A stretch of 61,006 nt of DNA from Chara braunii (GCA_003427395.1 BFEA01000110.1:1758759-1819764), one strand, 5' to 3'; numbered from the stretch's first letter, positions 21,533-32,841 are shown. The notes: generated by a model not told the origin, from the sequence alone. Made by a program: numbers and translations.

Positions 21533-21901
21533 TTACTCGGAGATCGAGAGTAGATGACCAATCGGAAGTGGAATCCGATGGTCCAAGGCTCGGGCGATGT
21601 TTAATACATCGATCTCTCCTGTGACGAAGGTGGGTCCTCCCGGCTCCATTTCTCCTAGAGACGGTCGCCACTCCGCCACCTCTTTTAGTTCTGGCGCTGG
21701 TCTGATTGTTCCGATCATACCAAGCCCGGGATAAGCAAGGGATACGTATTGCCAAACATCAGGGTCGACAGCCTCTACAGTCAGGTCAATCTCCATCATG
21801 ATAGCGAGACAAACAAGGTGATCAGATGGAGGGGGCAATCTTGTCTCCTTAGTCCTTACATTACCCCACTCCTTCTCGCCTCCATCACCCATGCTTGGCA
21901 C
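21533..21901 (-). pseudogene. Remnant of Gypsy gag/pol linker upstream of protease
   Basis: A 122-codon minus frame ends ALDHRIPLPIGHLLSISE and then TAA, directly before the protease. It contains no capsid domain or zinc knuckle. Beyond 21901 no gag can be followed, so the element appears truncated or replaced upstream. Composition is ordinary globular (VDPDVWQYVSLAYPGLGMIG). Confidence 0.45.
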
Positions 21902-23300
21902 ACCGAACCCTGCGTTTCCTCATGCCTGGCCGCCCAACCGGCCCCTCCTCCCGCCCTTCTCCCATTCCGACCTCAGTAAAGACAAGCCCACGACCACGTC
22001 GATGGAACTTAGGTTGCGATGCACGTTAAACCTGAGAGACAAAGGAGAAATCAGAGGTAAGAGAGAAGACAAAAAGGATATGTTAGGAGAAAAAACATAG
22101 TCCACATCAAGTTGTCGGTCACCTCCATGAGGGGTGCAAGGTAGTCATATCGTCAAAAAAAAAAAAAAAAAAGGTTCACTTACAGCAGCTTTGCATAGAG
22201 CTGGCTATGGTAGTATACAATAGTCCTAAACTAAGCTGTCTGTGAGGTGTTAGCAGTCTGTCAACCAACTAATCAAAAATAAAACTAAATTATGTTGCAG
22301 ATGTATGAACAGTGGATATAGTTGTGTTTACAGTTGAGCACCAATTGGCAATTGGAACCTACCCTCCCCTCAATCCAACATACCAATGAGCATCATTGAG
22401 CAGCAGTGTCTTAGGTGTGACAATGTCGACCCACCCCTATGCCCTAGGTGCATGCTTATGACCAGATTTGCCCATTTTTTATCCTCACGTGCAACAAGCC
22501 GTACGTCCGACTGATCTGGCTGATCAAGAGGCTTATTTAAGGACTGCCCCCAAGGTCGCTTAGGAATTATTTAACGTCGCAATCAGGACGACGATCACAG
22601 CCAGTGGACAGATCGGATCCCCATCCAGAGATGTTTATAAACGGTCTGGGAGCGTCTGCATAAGCCTGTTCAGTCCACACACCCCTCTATCAGCGCAACA
22701 AAAATGCCCTCATGGACATAGCAGCCATCGCATGCGTGTACTAATCACATTGGGTTGGCATGGTGACCGTGACCCACGTGCTTCGACCAGGGCCCTTCAG
22801 AGGCACCGCCCTTTCTCCTTCCAGATGCGCCGCCGTAAAGAATGTCGTCTCTCAAGGTAGAGCGCTCACGACACCTCACCAAAAGAGAGGACTCTCAAGT
22901 TGGACTCACTTCCTCGCGGTAAGAAGAGATTGAGAGGGTAGATAAGGTAAGGGATCAACGTACCTGTAGGCTGTAGATAGCTGCCCCCAACCACAGATTT
23001 CTGAGCCTCACCAATTGAGCCGAATGTGCATTTGATGACCGGTCGTAGCCTCGGTACCACCCACAATGCAATTCAGTGCCACCTCAGCCAAATGCCACAT
23101 CAGCATGCTCTCATCACTAATCATACATTATGCCGTCGCCACGGCATCCCAAGCCGTATAGCCTTCCGACGCACACCTCTCTACCCAGGTCGTGCGCCTA
23201 GTTTCGGCCTGACGTCAAAAGAACCAACTGCGAAGAAGCATCGTCAACGCACCAAGTCTGTATAACGCCAGCGCACCAAGGTAAGTGGTGAATCGAACCA
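21902..23300. other. 1.4 kb with no recognisable gene; A18 tract
   Basis: No protein domain is visible. A run of about 18 As lies at 22156-22173, which could be the tail of a retroposed sequence but has no recognisable head. The right end (22700-23300) is presumably internal sequence of the LTR fragment whose primer-binding site is at 23301, but I found no Gag or Pol motif in it and no second LTR. Confidence 0.4.
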
Positions 23301-23312
23301 GCTCTGATACCA
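23301..23312 (-). promoter_or_regulatory. Primer-binding site for initiator tRNA-Met
   Basis: The minus strand reads TGGTATCAGAGC, which is perfectly complementary to the 3' end of plant initiator tRNA-Met, and continues TGGTTCGATTC with partial complementarity. Three bases separate it from a CA-ending sequence, as expected at the 5' LTR / internal boundary of an LTR retrotransposon. Confidence 0.7.
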
Positions 23313-23315
23313 AAT

Positions 23316-23489
23316 TGCAAGGAACATGAATGTAGACGAAGCACAGAGATACCAATTGCAAAATCACACTGAAGTTTGAGTAGTCAAAGCAAGAGCAGAT
23401 AGCACATTGGAACCCAGATACCATCCATTTGAGAATGATACAGCAAAAGTCATGAGTCAATGTCCAAGCCCATTAGGGCAACATCAACA
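23316..23489 (-). mobile_element. Short LTR (about 174 bp) next to the primer-binding site
   Basis: On minus this segment begins TGTTGATGTT and ends CCTTGCA immediately before the primer-binding site, matching the TG...CA rule. If the limits are right the LTR is only about 174 bp, a size seen in some Copia and in TRIM/SMART-type miniature elements. No partner LTR was found in the window, so the boundaries rest on the TG/CA and primer site alone. Confidence 0.4.
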
Positions 23490-24059
23490 ACATAACCCGA
23501 AGTAGCTCTCTCTCTTGAATGGCGCCAGGCGCCACCAGGTACATCTCTCTCTCTCTTCCCTCACTCTCCCTTGTTATCCCACACAGCGCCCTTCACCTTC
23601 CGAAGAACCACCTTCGCCCTCACCTCCTCCAGCGCCCTCATGCAGCCTGGCTATGGCTGCCTGTGCCCTGTGCTCAGGCTGCGCCCTACCGCTTAGCGCC
23701 AGCCTGCCTTCACTCAGCCTAGCGCAGCGCAGCACCTGCACTCGCAATGCAGCAGCATGCCGGCTTTGCTCGCAATGGCCAAACTCCCCGCCCACTCGCC
23801 CACTCTGCCTATATGCCAGTATTGCGTGTGGGCGGCCTCCCTTGAGCCTGCGCCTGGGCCCCAGTACCTGTACCCAGGCGGCCAGGCCCAATGCGGTTGG
23901 GGCCCACGTAATACAGTTGCGCCTCTTTCATCAAGGCCTGCGTCCAGATTCAGATAGTGGACCGGTTTCCCATTGGCATTTTCGNCCTCTATGTCCAGCA
24001 TGCAATGTCGGCCTCACGTTTATGCGCCCAGGGCCTAACCAATTATGGGGCCCTGGTCC
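23490..24059. other. Low-complexity CT/GC-rich stretch, no gene
   Basis: The longest plus frame here (about 207 codons) is Ser/Pro/Cys/Ala-rich with an N inside and overlaps equally long frames on the other strand. I see no domain and do not call a gene. Confidence 0.5.
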
Positions 24060-24303
24060 TTCCGCATTTGCAGAGATCTGGTACTCGGTGCACTCCAACC
24101 AACTGGCGTGCAGCAACTGTATGGACCCCACTTCATGAAATGTTGAACAAAACGGGCTCTCGTTGATTTGCTGGTCCACCTTCACTTAGGGCGGGCACGA
24201 GGCTTGCTGGGGCCTTAGCCCAGAACATGTATATCACGGCAAGGCCCCTTTGAGGGCTCAATCCCCACATTTCGATAAATAAATAAAAAAACAAAAAAAA
24301 AAC
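24060..24303 (+). mobile_element. SINE-like repeat, family A copy 1
   Basis: This copy shares two blocks with a minus-strand copy at 26551-26800: CACTCCAACCAACTGGCGTG (24091-24110) and, about 90 bp on, CTTCACTTAGGG, GGCTTGCTG and GCCCAGAACATGT, then GGGCTC-x2-TCC. It ends in an A-rich tail (24277-24303). The complement of the first block, GCCAGTTGGTTGAGTGG, resembles a Pol III A box. Two copies with the same 3' A-tail suggest a retroposon; SINE class is inference. Confidence 0.5.
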
Positions 24304-24769
24304 ACCTTTTTTTATTATTATTTTTTTTTTTGGAGAAACATGACGCTTTTCATTCCAAAGAGATCACCGGGGCCCGGGAACACACCCCTAAATATCAACC
24401 CGGTACGCAGTTGCTGAGGCCAAAACTCAGCTTAGGCTACTGGAAACCGGGTCCAGTGTCCTACCTACGCCATAGAGCACCGACATGCTTCTAAAGTCGA
24501 AAGTTCCTCGAAACACTAATGACTCCGTACTACCACGGGCTGTAGGCTGCAAATCTCTAGAAAGCCTCAAGGCAATTCACAAAAATTTAGCAAATAACCC
24601 CACGATTATTCCAAACCGACTAGATTCTTGGATACAATTCAATTCTAAAATCCCCTCCAAATACCTACAATTATCCAAAGCCAAAATTAGAACTCAATTT
24701 ATTACTAATATCTAAAGACAATAAGTGATAGACAATTTACAGAAAACAAGAGTAACATCCTAAACAGTT

Positions 24770-25760
24770 CAAAAATCCGCTACGTAGACAACTCTAAATC
24801 CCATAGGGTTCGGGACTTAGAACAGCCACGTAAAGAAGGTCCAATTCCCCGGGCGACGTTCCCACCGCCACTAGTAAGTCTCCCACGCCCACTAATGATG
24901 CCGCCACCCCAAGGGCTTCGGAGCTTCACAAACCCAACAAAGAACTCATATCTTTATCATAATAATTTCCCAGGTACTGCCGTAGGAATTTCAGTGGTAT
25001 ATTATTTGCAGGAATTCTCAAAATAACCAAGGGTCGAGCGCAGAACACTCCCCGTACCACTCAAGGCTTGGGTGACCCTACCACTATTCCCTGTGCTTAG
25101 AGAACTTGGCAGAATAGACTGAGAAATTCATCAACAACAGGAAACAACATAATCCGTCCAAAATCAGCTACGTAGACAACTCTAAATTCCATAGGGCTTC
25201 GGAGCTTAGAGCAGCCACATATAGAAGGTCCAATTCTCCGGGCGATGTTCCCACCGCCACTAGTCTCCCACGCTCACTAATGGTGCCGGCACCCCAAAGG
25301 ACTTCGGAGCTTCACAGACCCAGCAAAGAAGTCGTATCTTTATCATGAGGTTACCACATGGACAAACCCTAACAAACTTCGAAACGTCTACGCTATTCAA
25401 AAACAACCTAAACAATTCAAAAAAAGCTACGTAGACTACTCTAAATTCCATAGGGTTCGGAGCTTAGAGCAGCCACGTATAGCACATGTACCACCCAAAC
25501 AAACTTCGACAGATCTACCCGATATCAAACAAGGAGAACAACACTAATAACAAAAACAATTCCAAAATTCAACTACGTAGGCAACTCTAAACTCCTTAAG
25601 GCTTCGGGGCCCAGAAAGGAACTCATGTCTTCATCATATTAATTTCCCGAAAACTGCCGTAAAAATATACATGATAAATTATACGCAGAATTCCAGGATA
25701 GCCGTAGGTCGAGCGTGGAACACTCCCCGTACCACTCAAGGCTTAGGTGACCTATGGCAA
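24770..25760. repeat. Degenerate tandem repeat with CTACGTAG core
   Basis: The segment CTACGTAG(A/G)-x-(A)CTCTAAA followed by a TTCGG(A/G)GC stretch recurs at 24780, 25168, 25427 and 25573. The first two copies are 388 bp apart and nearly full length (both include CACCGCCACTAGT and TTCGGAGCTTCACA); the later ones are shortened. The block CACTCCCCGTACCACTCAAG recurs near 25045 and 25720. No ORF is conserved. Bases 24304-24769 to the left hold nothing I recognise. Confidence 0.7.
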
Positions 25761-26550
25761 ACCCGATCAAACGAAACCCCGAACCTGAAACAAATAACAA
25801 TGTACTGCCTTGCGACGAAGATGATCAATCGAGACTTGCTGCAACCCTTCAGTGTGCTGGAGCGCTGCCACCGTAGCCACACGCTCTCCCACTACGTCCA
25901 GATACTCCGCTCCACTTTTAATGAACAGGGCAATCAGGCTATCGTGTCGTTGCAGCGTGCGGTCTTTAGATGTTGAAAAAGGAGCCCCCCTTTTCCAGCA
26001 GAAGGCTTGAGGGGAAGGGGGCTCCTCCGATATCAAGGTCTTGTAGGTGTGTAGGTTGGTATGAGAGTAGAATGAGGGGCTGTGCCAGGATGCCATGGCG
26101 TAAGAGTGCAAAGGCACTCCCTACCCACTCAAGGGCTAGGCTACGCCAGGGCACTGTCGCCATAGCCCTCACACAGCTATGGTGCCTGGCAGGGTAGGTG
26201 CCACGCAAGGAGGATAGAACCCGAAGCTCGCACGCCACACCTACATCGCCGCGACTAACAACGACCAGACGCCGCCACCGCCGCTGCCGCTGCTGCGTTA
26301 ACGCACACTGGCGCGGCCCCAACCTTGGTAAAGAATTTTGATTTACATTTAAATTTTAAAGCCCCCGAAAAAGAACAAAAGTTTTTTTTTTCTGTTTTTT
26401 CTATTGTTACTGATTGATTGATTGATTGATTGGTTGGTTGCGGGGGGGCCACCCACCCCCTGCACACACACACAAAAAAAAAAAAAATAATAATAATAAT
26501 AATAAAATTTGAAATTAAATAATAATAAAAAAATAATGCGGGCGCGTTCA
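25761..26550. other. No gene; simple repeats
   Basis: Frames here are short and overlapping. Simple repeats include (TGAT)n at about 26409-26433 and an AT-rich (TAA)n stretch at 26487-26540. Confidence 0.5.
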
Positions 26551-26800
26551 TTTTTTGCCTTTTTTTTTTACTATTGATTGAGTGATTTGCGAGGAACGAG
26601 CCCTCACAGGGCCCTATCAGACATCACATGTTCTGGGCAAAGGCCCGCAGCAAGCCGAGTGCCCTCCCTAAGTGAAGGCGGGCCTGAATATTTGCTAGAG
26701 GCCAAAATTCGACACTTTCATATGTGGGTATTCAGGCTGGTGCATCACGCCAGTTGGTTGAGTGGACACGTGAGCCTCACTAAGCTGCGTCGTACAGTTG
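26551..26800 (-). mobile_element. SINE-like repeat, family A copy 2 (inverted)
   Basis: Minus-strand copy of the repeat at 24060-24303. Its block CAACCAACTGGCGTG is the complement of 26746-26760, and CTTCACTTAGG the complement of 26667-26677, 83 bp away (89 bp in copy 1). The A-rich 3' tail is the complement of 26551-26570. Together the two copies form an inverted pair about 2.3 kb apart. Bases 26801-27198 beyond it hold nothing recognised. Confidence 0.5.
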
Positions 26801-27198
26801 GCCCAGGCCTTGACAGTTGCGCCTGGGTTCATACACACCAATACATTGAGAAGCAGGTCATCAGCCTATGCAAAAGAAGTACTGTAGACATGAGATCGAC
26901 CGTCCAGTGAGTCGGCCAGGTTGCCTGTCGGGGTCAGCCTCGAAGGAGGGGTGGCTTTCTCTTGTCGGAAGGACTAGTGATTTTAGTCCGCCCTTATCCG
27001 CACTTCTTGTTGCGATGCGTACTGCGGTCAGTCTCTGTGTGCATGCTGTGGATAAAAGTTCGTCCAAATCCCGACTTCGGCGAACATCACCCTAGGCTTT
27101 CGTTTTTGTACCTTCTTGTAGTTTTCCTTTGTCTAGGGCGGGGGTGTCTAGCTCGAATGCGCTCTTCGCTATGTTGTCCAGCCGCAAACACGCTCCTC

Positions 27199-28714
27199 GG
27201 TGCTCAGTGCCATGCGGAATCGGTGCTCTTGGAGAGGTTCTGCGTCTTATAGGTTGTTCCATTATTTTAGATTATCCTTCCGTTGGACTCGTGTTGGGAT
27301 ACGTATATTCATTTCTCGTTTTCTCTTTCTTCTGTTTTACAGGGGTAGGGTCATCTCGCAAACAAAGGTTCTCGATATATCCATGCATAAATTGTGGAAA
27401 GTCCTCGGGTTGACGACAAAAAACAAGGATATGTTAAAGGCATCAGAGGTTGATGTCTAGATCGGAAAAAAAGAGCATGCCATAGCCATTGAGTAGTGTC
27501 TTTCCCTCCTGCCCTTGAAGAATGGGACGTATCCACTATTTGTGACTAGAGGTCTCACCATGTATGAGAAATACTTAACAATCCGTCGTGGTATGAATGA
27601 CAATCCTTAGAGCCCCATTTCTCACTGCCCCACCTATGCGCTGCCCGGTGTTGTGTAGTGTGCGTCACAGCACGTGGAGCACGCGGGGGAAACTTTGCTC
27701 CAGCAATTGCGCCTCAACGTTTACGGGTTCTGAAAGACATTATGCGAGGCTCGATGCCGCCTCTCACAGTTCTATTTACCCTCGTCGATAATCACTTGTG
27801 CATTGCAGCGAAAGATCTCCTCACCCTTTTGCATATCAAGGTTAAGGTGAATGATGAAGTGGTTAATTTCTACATGGCTCTTTGGGGATCGACCACATGT
27901 GCGATACGTGATATGTCATCAAACCTTCGTGTCTTCAACTTTGATTCGTTCTTCTTCGGTAAGCTGCAACTTGAAGGATACAATTGGGTGAAAAGGTGGG
28001 CAAAAAACGCAGATCTACTTAAGTACGATATGATCTTTGTGCATGTCCACAAAGATAATGATCATTGGATCCTCCTCTCCGTCAACTTAAGAGACAATGT
28101 CTTGGAAGTTTTCAATTTTTTTCATCATGTTATAGCTGATAGGGATTTTTACCTTAGCCTTTTCGATTTGATTGTACAGTATTTAGAAGAGGAAACATTA
28201 CATAGCCGGTCAGATAGGTGTTCAACTTGGAAGTCGATGGTGACGAATGTTGTGGTGGAAGGAGTTCCCAGACAAGTGGATGGAGCAAGTTGCGGGTGTT
28301 CATGTTAATGCTAGCGACGCTGTTGCAACATGGTGATTGACCACCTTTCACGTTCTCTCATACAAATATCTTGCTTATTCGACGACAATTGGCAACTTGT
28401 ATACTAGAAGGTCATTGTCTTTGATGGTGATGTAGTGCTCCCAAACTTTCTTTTGACAGTGTTCTATGCATTAATGATTTGTGATACATGACATTATTTA
28501 ACTGTTATTTTGACAACAATCTTGGTTTCTTTAATTGTTACGAGGTGAAGTTTTCTTTGGCATGCTCACTACCTCTTTTACGTCATGTGCACACTTCATG
28601 ATCTTTGTCATAAGTCTGTTATTTTTCATGCACCGGAATTTTTTTGCATTGAATTTCATATTTCAAATATTTATGTAGGACAACCTAAAGTGCACATGAT
28701 TGATATCAGATAAT
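27199..28714 (+). mobile_element. Ulp1-protease-bearing repeat, copy 1
   Basis: About 1.5 kb is closely similar to 52586-54096, starting at GGTGCTCAG and ending at AGATAAT. The similarity covers coding and non-coding parts, including 3' sequence after the protease, so the whole block was copied. Both copies share in-frame stops upstream of the protease domain (E-stop-C at about 27492 and P-stop-S at about 27610). The right end coincides with the start of a GAACGCG-bearing element. Ulp1-like proteases are known passengers of some plant Mutator-like and CACTA transposons; no transposase or terminal repeat was seen here. Confidence 0.6.
27658..28308 (+). pseudogene. Ulp1-type (C48) cysteine protease domain, copy 1
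   Basis: A 216-codon frame. The fold start NDEVVNFYMALWG (residues 65-77) matches the SUMO-protease W/V-N-D-E-x-I/V-N motif. His136 in DHWILLSVNL, then 17 residues on Asn153 (VFNFF) where the family has catalytic Asp, Gln206 in VPRQVDGAS and Cys212 in SCG reproduce Ulp1 spacing exactly (His+17, Gln+6 to Cys). The Asp-to-Asn change and a one-base deletion just after Cys212, which ends the frame, indicate decay. Ulp1 enzymes release SUMO from proteins; what transposon-borne members cut is unknown. Copy 2 keeps Asp but has a broken frame. Confidence 0.75.
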
Positions 28715-29500
28715 CTGTGCAACCGGTTGAATGCCGTGAACGCGCGCGTTCATACCCCCCGGGGCCGCGTTCAATCGCGTTCAAATGCGCTGTGCGAAAA
28801 AATTGAACGCAGGCCCGCGGAGCGCCTGGGGGGCTACGGGGTGGTGGTCCGCATTCGACGAACCCCCAAAGTGCCAAAAACCCCCCCCCCCCCCAACAGC
28901 CAAGGCCCCACACCCCNNNNNNNNNNNNNNNNNNNNNNNNNNNNNNNNNNNNNNNNNNNNNNNNNNNNNNNNNNNNNNNNNNNNNNNNNNNNNNNNNNNN
29001 NNNNNNNNNNNNNNNNNNNNNNNNNNNNNNNNNNNNNNNNNNNNNNNNNNNNNNNNNNNNNNNNNNNNNNNNNNNNNNNNNNNNNNNNNNNNNNNNNNNN
29101 NNNNNNNNNNNNNNNNNNNNNNNNNNNNNNNNNNNNNNNNNNNNNNNNNNNNNNNNNNNNNNNNNNNNNNNNNNNNNNNNNNNNNNNNNNNNNNNNNNNN
29201 NNNNNNNNNNNNNNNNNNNNNNNNNNNNNNNNNNNNNNNNNNNNNNNNNNNNNNNNNNNNNNNNNNNNNNNNNNNNNNNNNNNNNNNNNNNNNNNNNNNN
29301 NNNNNNNNNNNNNNNNNNNNNNNNNNNNNNNNNNNNNNNNNNNNNNNNNNNNNNNNNNNNNNNNNNNNNNNNNNNNNNNNNNNNNNNNNNNNNNNNNNNN
29401 NNNNNNNNNNNNNNNNNNNNNNGGGGGGGGCACGGGAGTGTTTGGGTTTTGAGGGGTCTGGAAACACTTTGGGGGGTTGGGTTTCGTGCATGTCCAAATC
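28715..29500. mobile_element. Inverted-repeat element with GAACGCG end and central N gap
   Basis: It begins where the similarity between the two Ulp1 copies stops. The first 100 bases contain the 16-bp palindrome TGAACGCGCGCGTTCA (28737-28752) and more GTTCAA/TTGAACGC motifs to 28815. The flanks of the gap are inverted copies: CCCCCAAAGTGCC on the left and its complement family (CACTTTGGGG) on the right at 29462-29473, together with C-runs left and G-runs right. So the missing bases are probably the centre of a hairpin element. The right end is uncertain. Confidence 0.5.
28917..29422. other. Assembly gap (506 N)
   Basis: A run of N flanked by C-rich sequence on the left and G-rich sequence on the right. 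Any ORF drawn across it is meaningless. Confidence 0.95.
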
Positions 29501-31245
29501 GCGCCAAACCCAAACCCCCCAAGTCCGCCCATGCCCCCGAACCAGGGTTTTTGTGGTGCGTATACAGTGGGAAGTGAGATTTCAGAGACATCAGGGGCGG
29601 AGTCAATGCACACAAAACACTCGTCGTCTGAAAACAGAAACATTGCAAACGCCAAGATATAATCGAAGCAAAACGCAAACCGATATAACATGGATAATAG
29701 CAAAAATCTGACACGTCGTGTCGAAGCCCCGCCAGTCTATGGAAAGAAGTACCAACCCAAAAATGTCGACGAAAAAGTAGACTAAGGTTGAGGGCAACAC
29801 TTAGGGTTAGGGTTGGATGGTTGGGGGAAGTGGGGCAGCGTGGCTAAGGGAAGCTGCCCCCACCTGGTTAGGTCATGTGGGGTCAACATAAACTCTAACC
29901 AGGTTGCTTGAGAGTGAGATTAGGGTGGCGAGACATTTCGAGGAGACTTCATGCGGCGATTTGAGAGAGGCGACAGTGAGAGGCACTCGCACCTGAAATC
30001 TGAGCCAAGGGAGACACTTGGCAACTTCAGGGCTGCCCTCAAGTAAGGCGAACTTGAGGGTCAGCGGCCATTCTGCAACAACGGACTACAAGTTGCTACT
30101 TTGTTCTTCAGAATCGACCGGGGATCCGGCGTTGCACTTGGGTGTTGGAGTCAGACCCTCCTAGGAGATAGGACACTAGTATAGGGGTAGCGTTAGATGG
30201 GTCAGGAGGACCATATAAGAAGGGGGGTGAGTTCTCTTCATCTCGAAGCTCAAGGCCACTCAGGTAAGTGCCGTGCACCTACGGGGTGCCCATGTATGTG
30301 TGTATGGTATTGATTGACCCGCTAGGGTACTCTGGGTTTCTTTTCCTACTCCTCCGTGATCTTGATTGTGTGACTGAATGCATGTGATCTACCTACTCAC
30401 CTAATGGATGGAAAATGAAGTATCTTGTTATACATTCCGAGTCTTTCTACAGTCCTTTGTCTTTTCATCACTGAACGGTTGCAGTCTGTAGGTTCTGCCA
30501 GAAGTTGAAATTTCGTTTTTCAGTGCAGTTGAGAGTGAACTAAGTTCTGGTGGTACTCCTCTTGGTTGGGACCTGGTTGAGACCTACGTGGGACCCCTAG
30601 GACCCAGCGGGACCGGGCCCAAACAAGGAGAGCCTCTAGACCCAAATCGGTTAGGCATTGACCTCTTGTCTTCTTGACTGGGATATGAGTTCATTCTTCT
30701 TGGATTAGGACACCCACTGCCGAGGGGATCTTGGCTTTGACGTTTCGCTTGTATTCTGATTGCACCATCCGTGGATTGACTCGCACCCTGTACACCACTC
30801 AATTCTCCATTGTTGCATTTTGTCACTCGTTGTCTGATTTGTTGTACGGACACGGAGCTGGTCAGGCTGGACTCGAGAGGACCTCGTATGCAGCCTGATC
30901 AGACTGGGTCGCTGAATCAGACCTCTCTTTGAGTTTGATTTTTGATGTTCTCTACTTCCAAATGAAATGCCGCTCCGGCTAGGAGTTCTACCTTCTCTTC
31001 TCTGAGCTGTATCTGTTTTTCTGAGTTCATTTCCGATGTCCGTGGAGACGCGCAATCTGAAAGAAGAAAGTGAGAGGAGGGAGAGAGAACAGGGAGAAAG
31101 GGAAAGTGATAGTCTAAGGTGGGCAAGGACTAGGAAAAAGAGTGTTCGTCTAAGCGCAAGGGGGAGTGAACCTCTTGAGAGTCTGATTGATTCTTTTGTT
31201 GTCTGGCGACTCTCTGATCCACCTGCCCACACTGACAGTCCAAAG
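29501..31245 (+). other. 5' region of the plus-strand Gypsy element, no gene
   Basis: No conserved protein. A possible TATA box (CATATAAGA, TATAAGA at 30214-30220) is followed 40 bases on by CAGGTAAGT (about 30263), a perfect 5' splice-site consensus. This could be promoter and leader of the element, but no copy of the 3' LTR start (TGTGACAACCC) is present here, so the 5' LTR is missing or too diverged to see. The 70 codons open before the gag Met at 31246 look like leader. Confidence 0.35.
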
Positions 31246-32841
31246 ATGACCCAGCTAAACTCAACGCAATGGCGGGCCTTGTTAGATGCAGCCGGTGATG
31301 CTGAGAAACCACATCTGCAAGCACTCTTGGATGGTGCTATAAAACGGGAACAGGAGTCAGAGAAGGAGAGGAAGGAGGCCTTGCTGAGAAGGGAAGTAGC
31401 ACTCCTAGAGACTGTTCCCTCACTGACTGAAGAGCAGTGCGGGGAACAGCTGCAGTCCATCCTCACAGCCTTTGTTCAAATCAGGAATCTTGAGGACCAT
31501 ACCACTCAGATCGCTGAAGTCTTTGCAAAACTGCAGACACTTCAGGATGATCTGACTGAGATGATCCTCACGTACCATGAACTAACAAAGGAGGTGGCGG
31601 ATCTGCAACAAGCCCAAGTGGCCAGCCCTCTTCCTCTACCTCCTGGAACTGAAGCTTCAATCGAAACTACCTCTGCCCCTCTTACTGTGTCTTTTTCTAC
31701 CTCTTCTTCGAGTGTGATGGGAACTCCTTCAGGATCTGCAGCAGGTGCAGATTCTACAGTTGCTGTAACAAGCAATGAGGCTGGAACTTCTTCAATTGCT
31801 GCAGCCCCAAAACCGGAACCAGTTGCTGCCGGTCCCAGCCACGCCAGTCCCTATATGGACCGGAAGGCGGTTCAAATACCGTCCAAGTACGATGGCAAGG
31901 AAGACATCGAGTCCTAGATCGTTTCCATGAGGGCCTACTTTGAGATCCTGGGGACTCAAGCTGAGACCCAGACGGTTATCATGGGTATGAATGTCGAGCC
32001 AGTCGTACGGGGCTTCCTAGAAGTCCAAGCAACACGGGCTGGGTTTCAAAAATGTGCACTAGCCAAATGGCTAAGGTCCACCCCGGTTGCCTCCCTCGAA
32101 GAACTCCTTATGTCAGAATACCAAGATCCACATGTTGCTGCTAAAGCGAGGATTCAACTGGATAAAGTAAAGCACAACAAGTGGAATGGCTCCATGAAAA
32201 GCCTGCAGGCCTACCTAAGCAAGCTGTTTGCCACTCCTGGTTTGGAATTGTCCACTCAATCTTGCTTAGATGTGGTCAAGGGCGCGATTCCAACTTACTT
32301 CACTAGTCGCCTGGGCAGGGACTACATTGCTTATACTGACCGGCTTGCCTTAATGAAGGATGTAGTCAGTCTGGAGGCCATGGACCTCGTTAGCACGGCA
32401 GGCAGCAAAAAGCCCATGGGTGGCAGACGGTTCAAGGGCAGCAACCGTTTTGCTGTGCATGACCTGCTGGAGGCCGAAGAAGAAGCCGATGCGGGTGATC
32501 CCACTTTTGGTGACGACCAAGAACAGGACTCCGATACAGCTTGTTCTTCAGCCCATGAGTCTAGTGCAAATAAAGAAGACGAAAAATTTTCTGCCTTTAA
32601 AAAGACTCTCAGTACTAAGAGACCGAATCGGAGTGCCGGAAAGAGTTATGTCCAACTCCCCAAAAGAGTTAAGATCCCGCCTAAACCGGAGGATGCATCT
32701 ACCAAATCGTGGGTTGACCTCCGGATCACTGAGAATGACTGGCAGGGCAGACTCAAGAAGGGGGTTTGCCTGCATTGCCAAAAGCCAAATCATAAAGTTC
32801 AGGACTGTTATCAGCTACAGGGAAACCAGAATCGGGCGTAG
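31246..32841 (+). pseudogene. Ty3/Gypsy gag with CCHC zinc knuckle
   Basis: The chosen Met (MTQLNSTQWRALLDAAGDAE) starts the recognisable protein. An amphipathic coiled coil follows (REQESEKERKEALLRREVAL), then a Ser/Pro/Thr linker. The capsid-type domain starts at 31890 and continues past a TAG at 31915-31917 that replaces the Trp expected in the D-I-E-S-W motif (KYDGKEDIES, stop, IVSMRAYFEILGTQ). Then ALAKWLRSTPVASLEELL, the Lys/Asp-rich region, and a perfect knuckle CLHCQKPNHKVQDC (C-x2-C-x4-H-x4-C) at about 32770. The frame ends TAG at 32839. Gag packages element RNA; one nonsense change away from an open frame. Confidence 0.85.

Noticed and set aside
23515-24138. 207-codon open frame on plus
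   Set aside because: Ser/Pro/Cys-rich, contains an N, overlaps similarly long frames on minus and a SINE-like repeat; no domain.
28671-29714. Several long frames of up to 347 codons
   Set aside because: They cross the 506-N gap; length is an artefact.
29805-29825. TTAGGGTTAGGG resembling telomere repeat
   Set aside because: Only two units; expected by chance and no further copies around.
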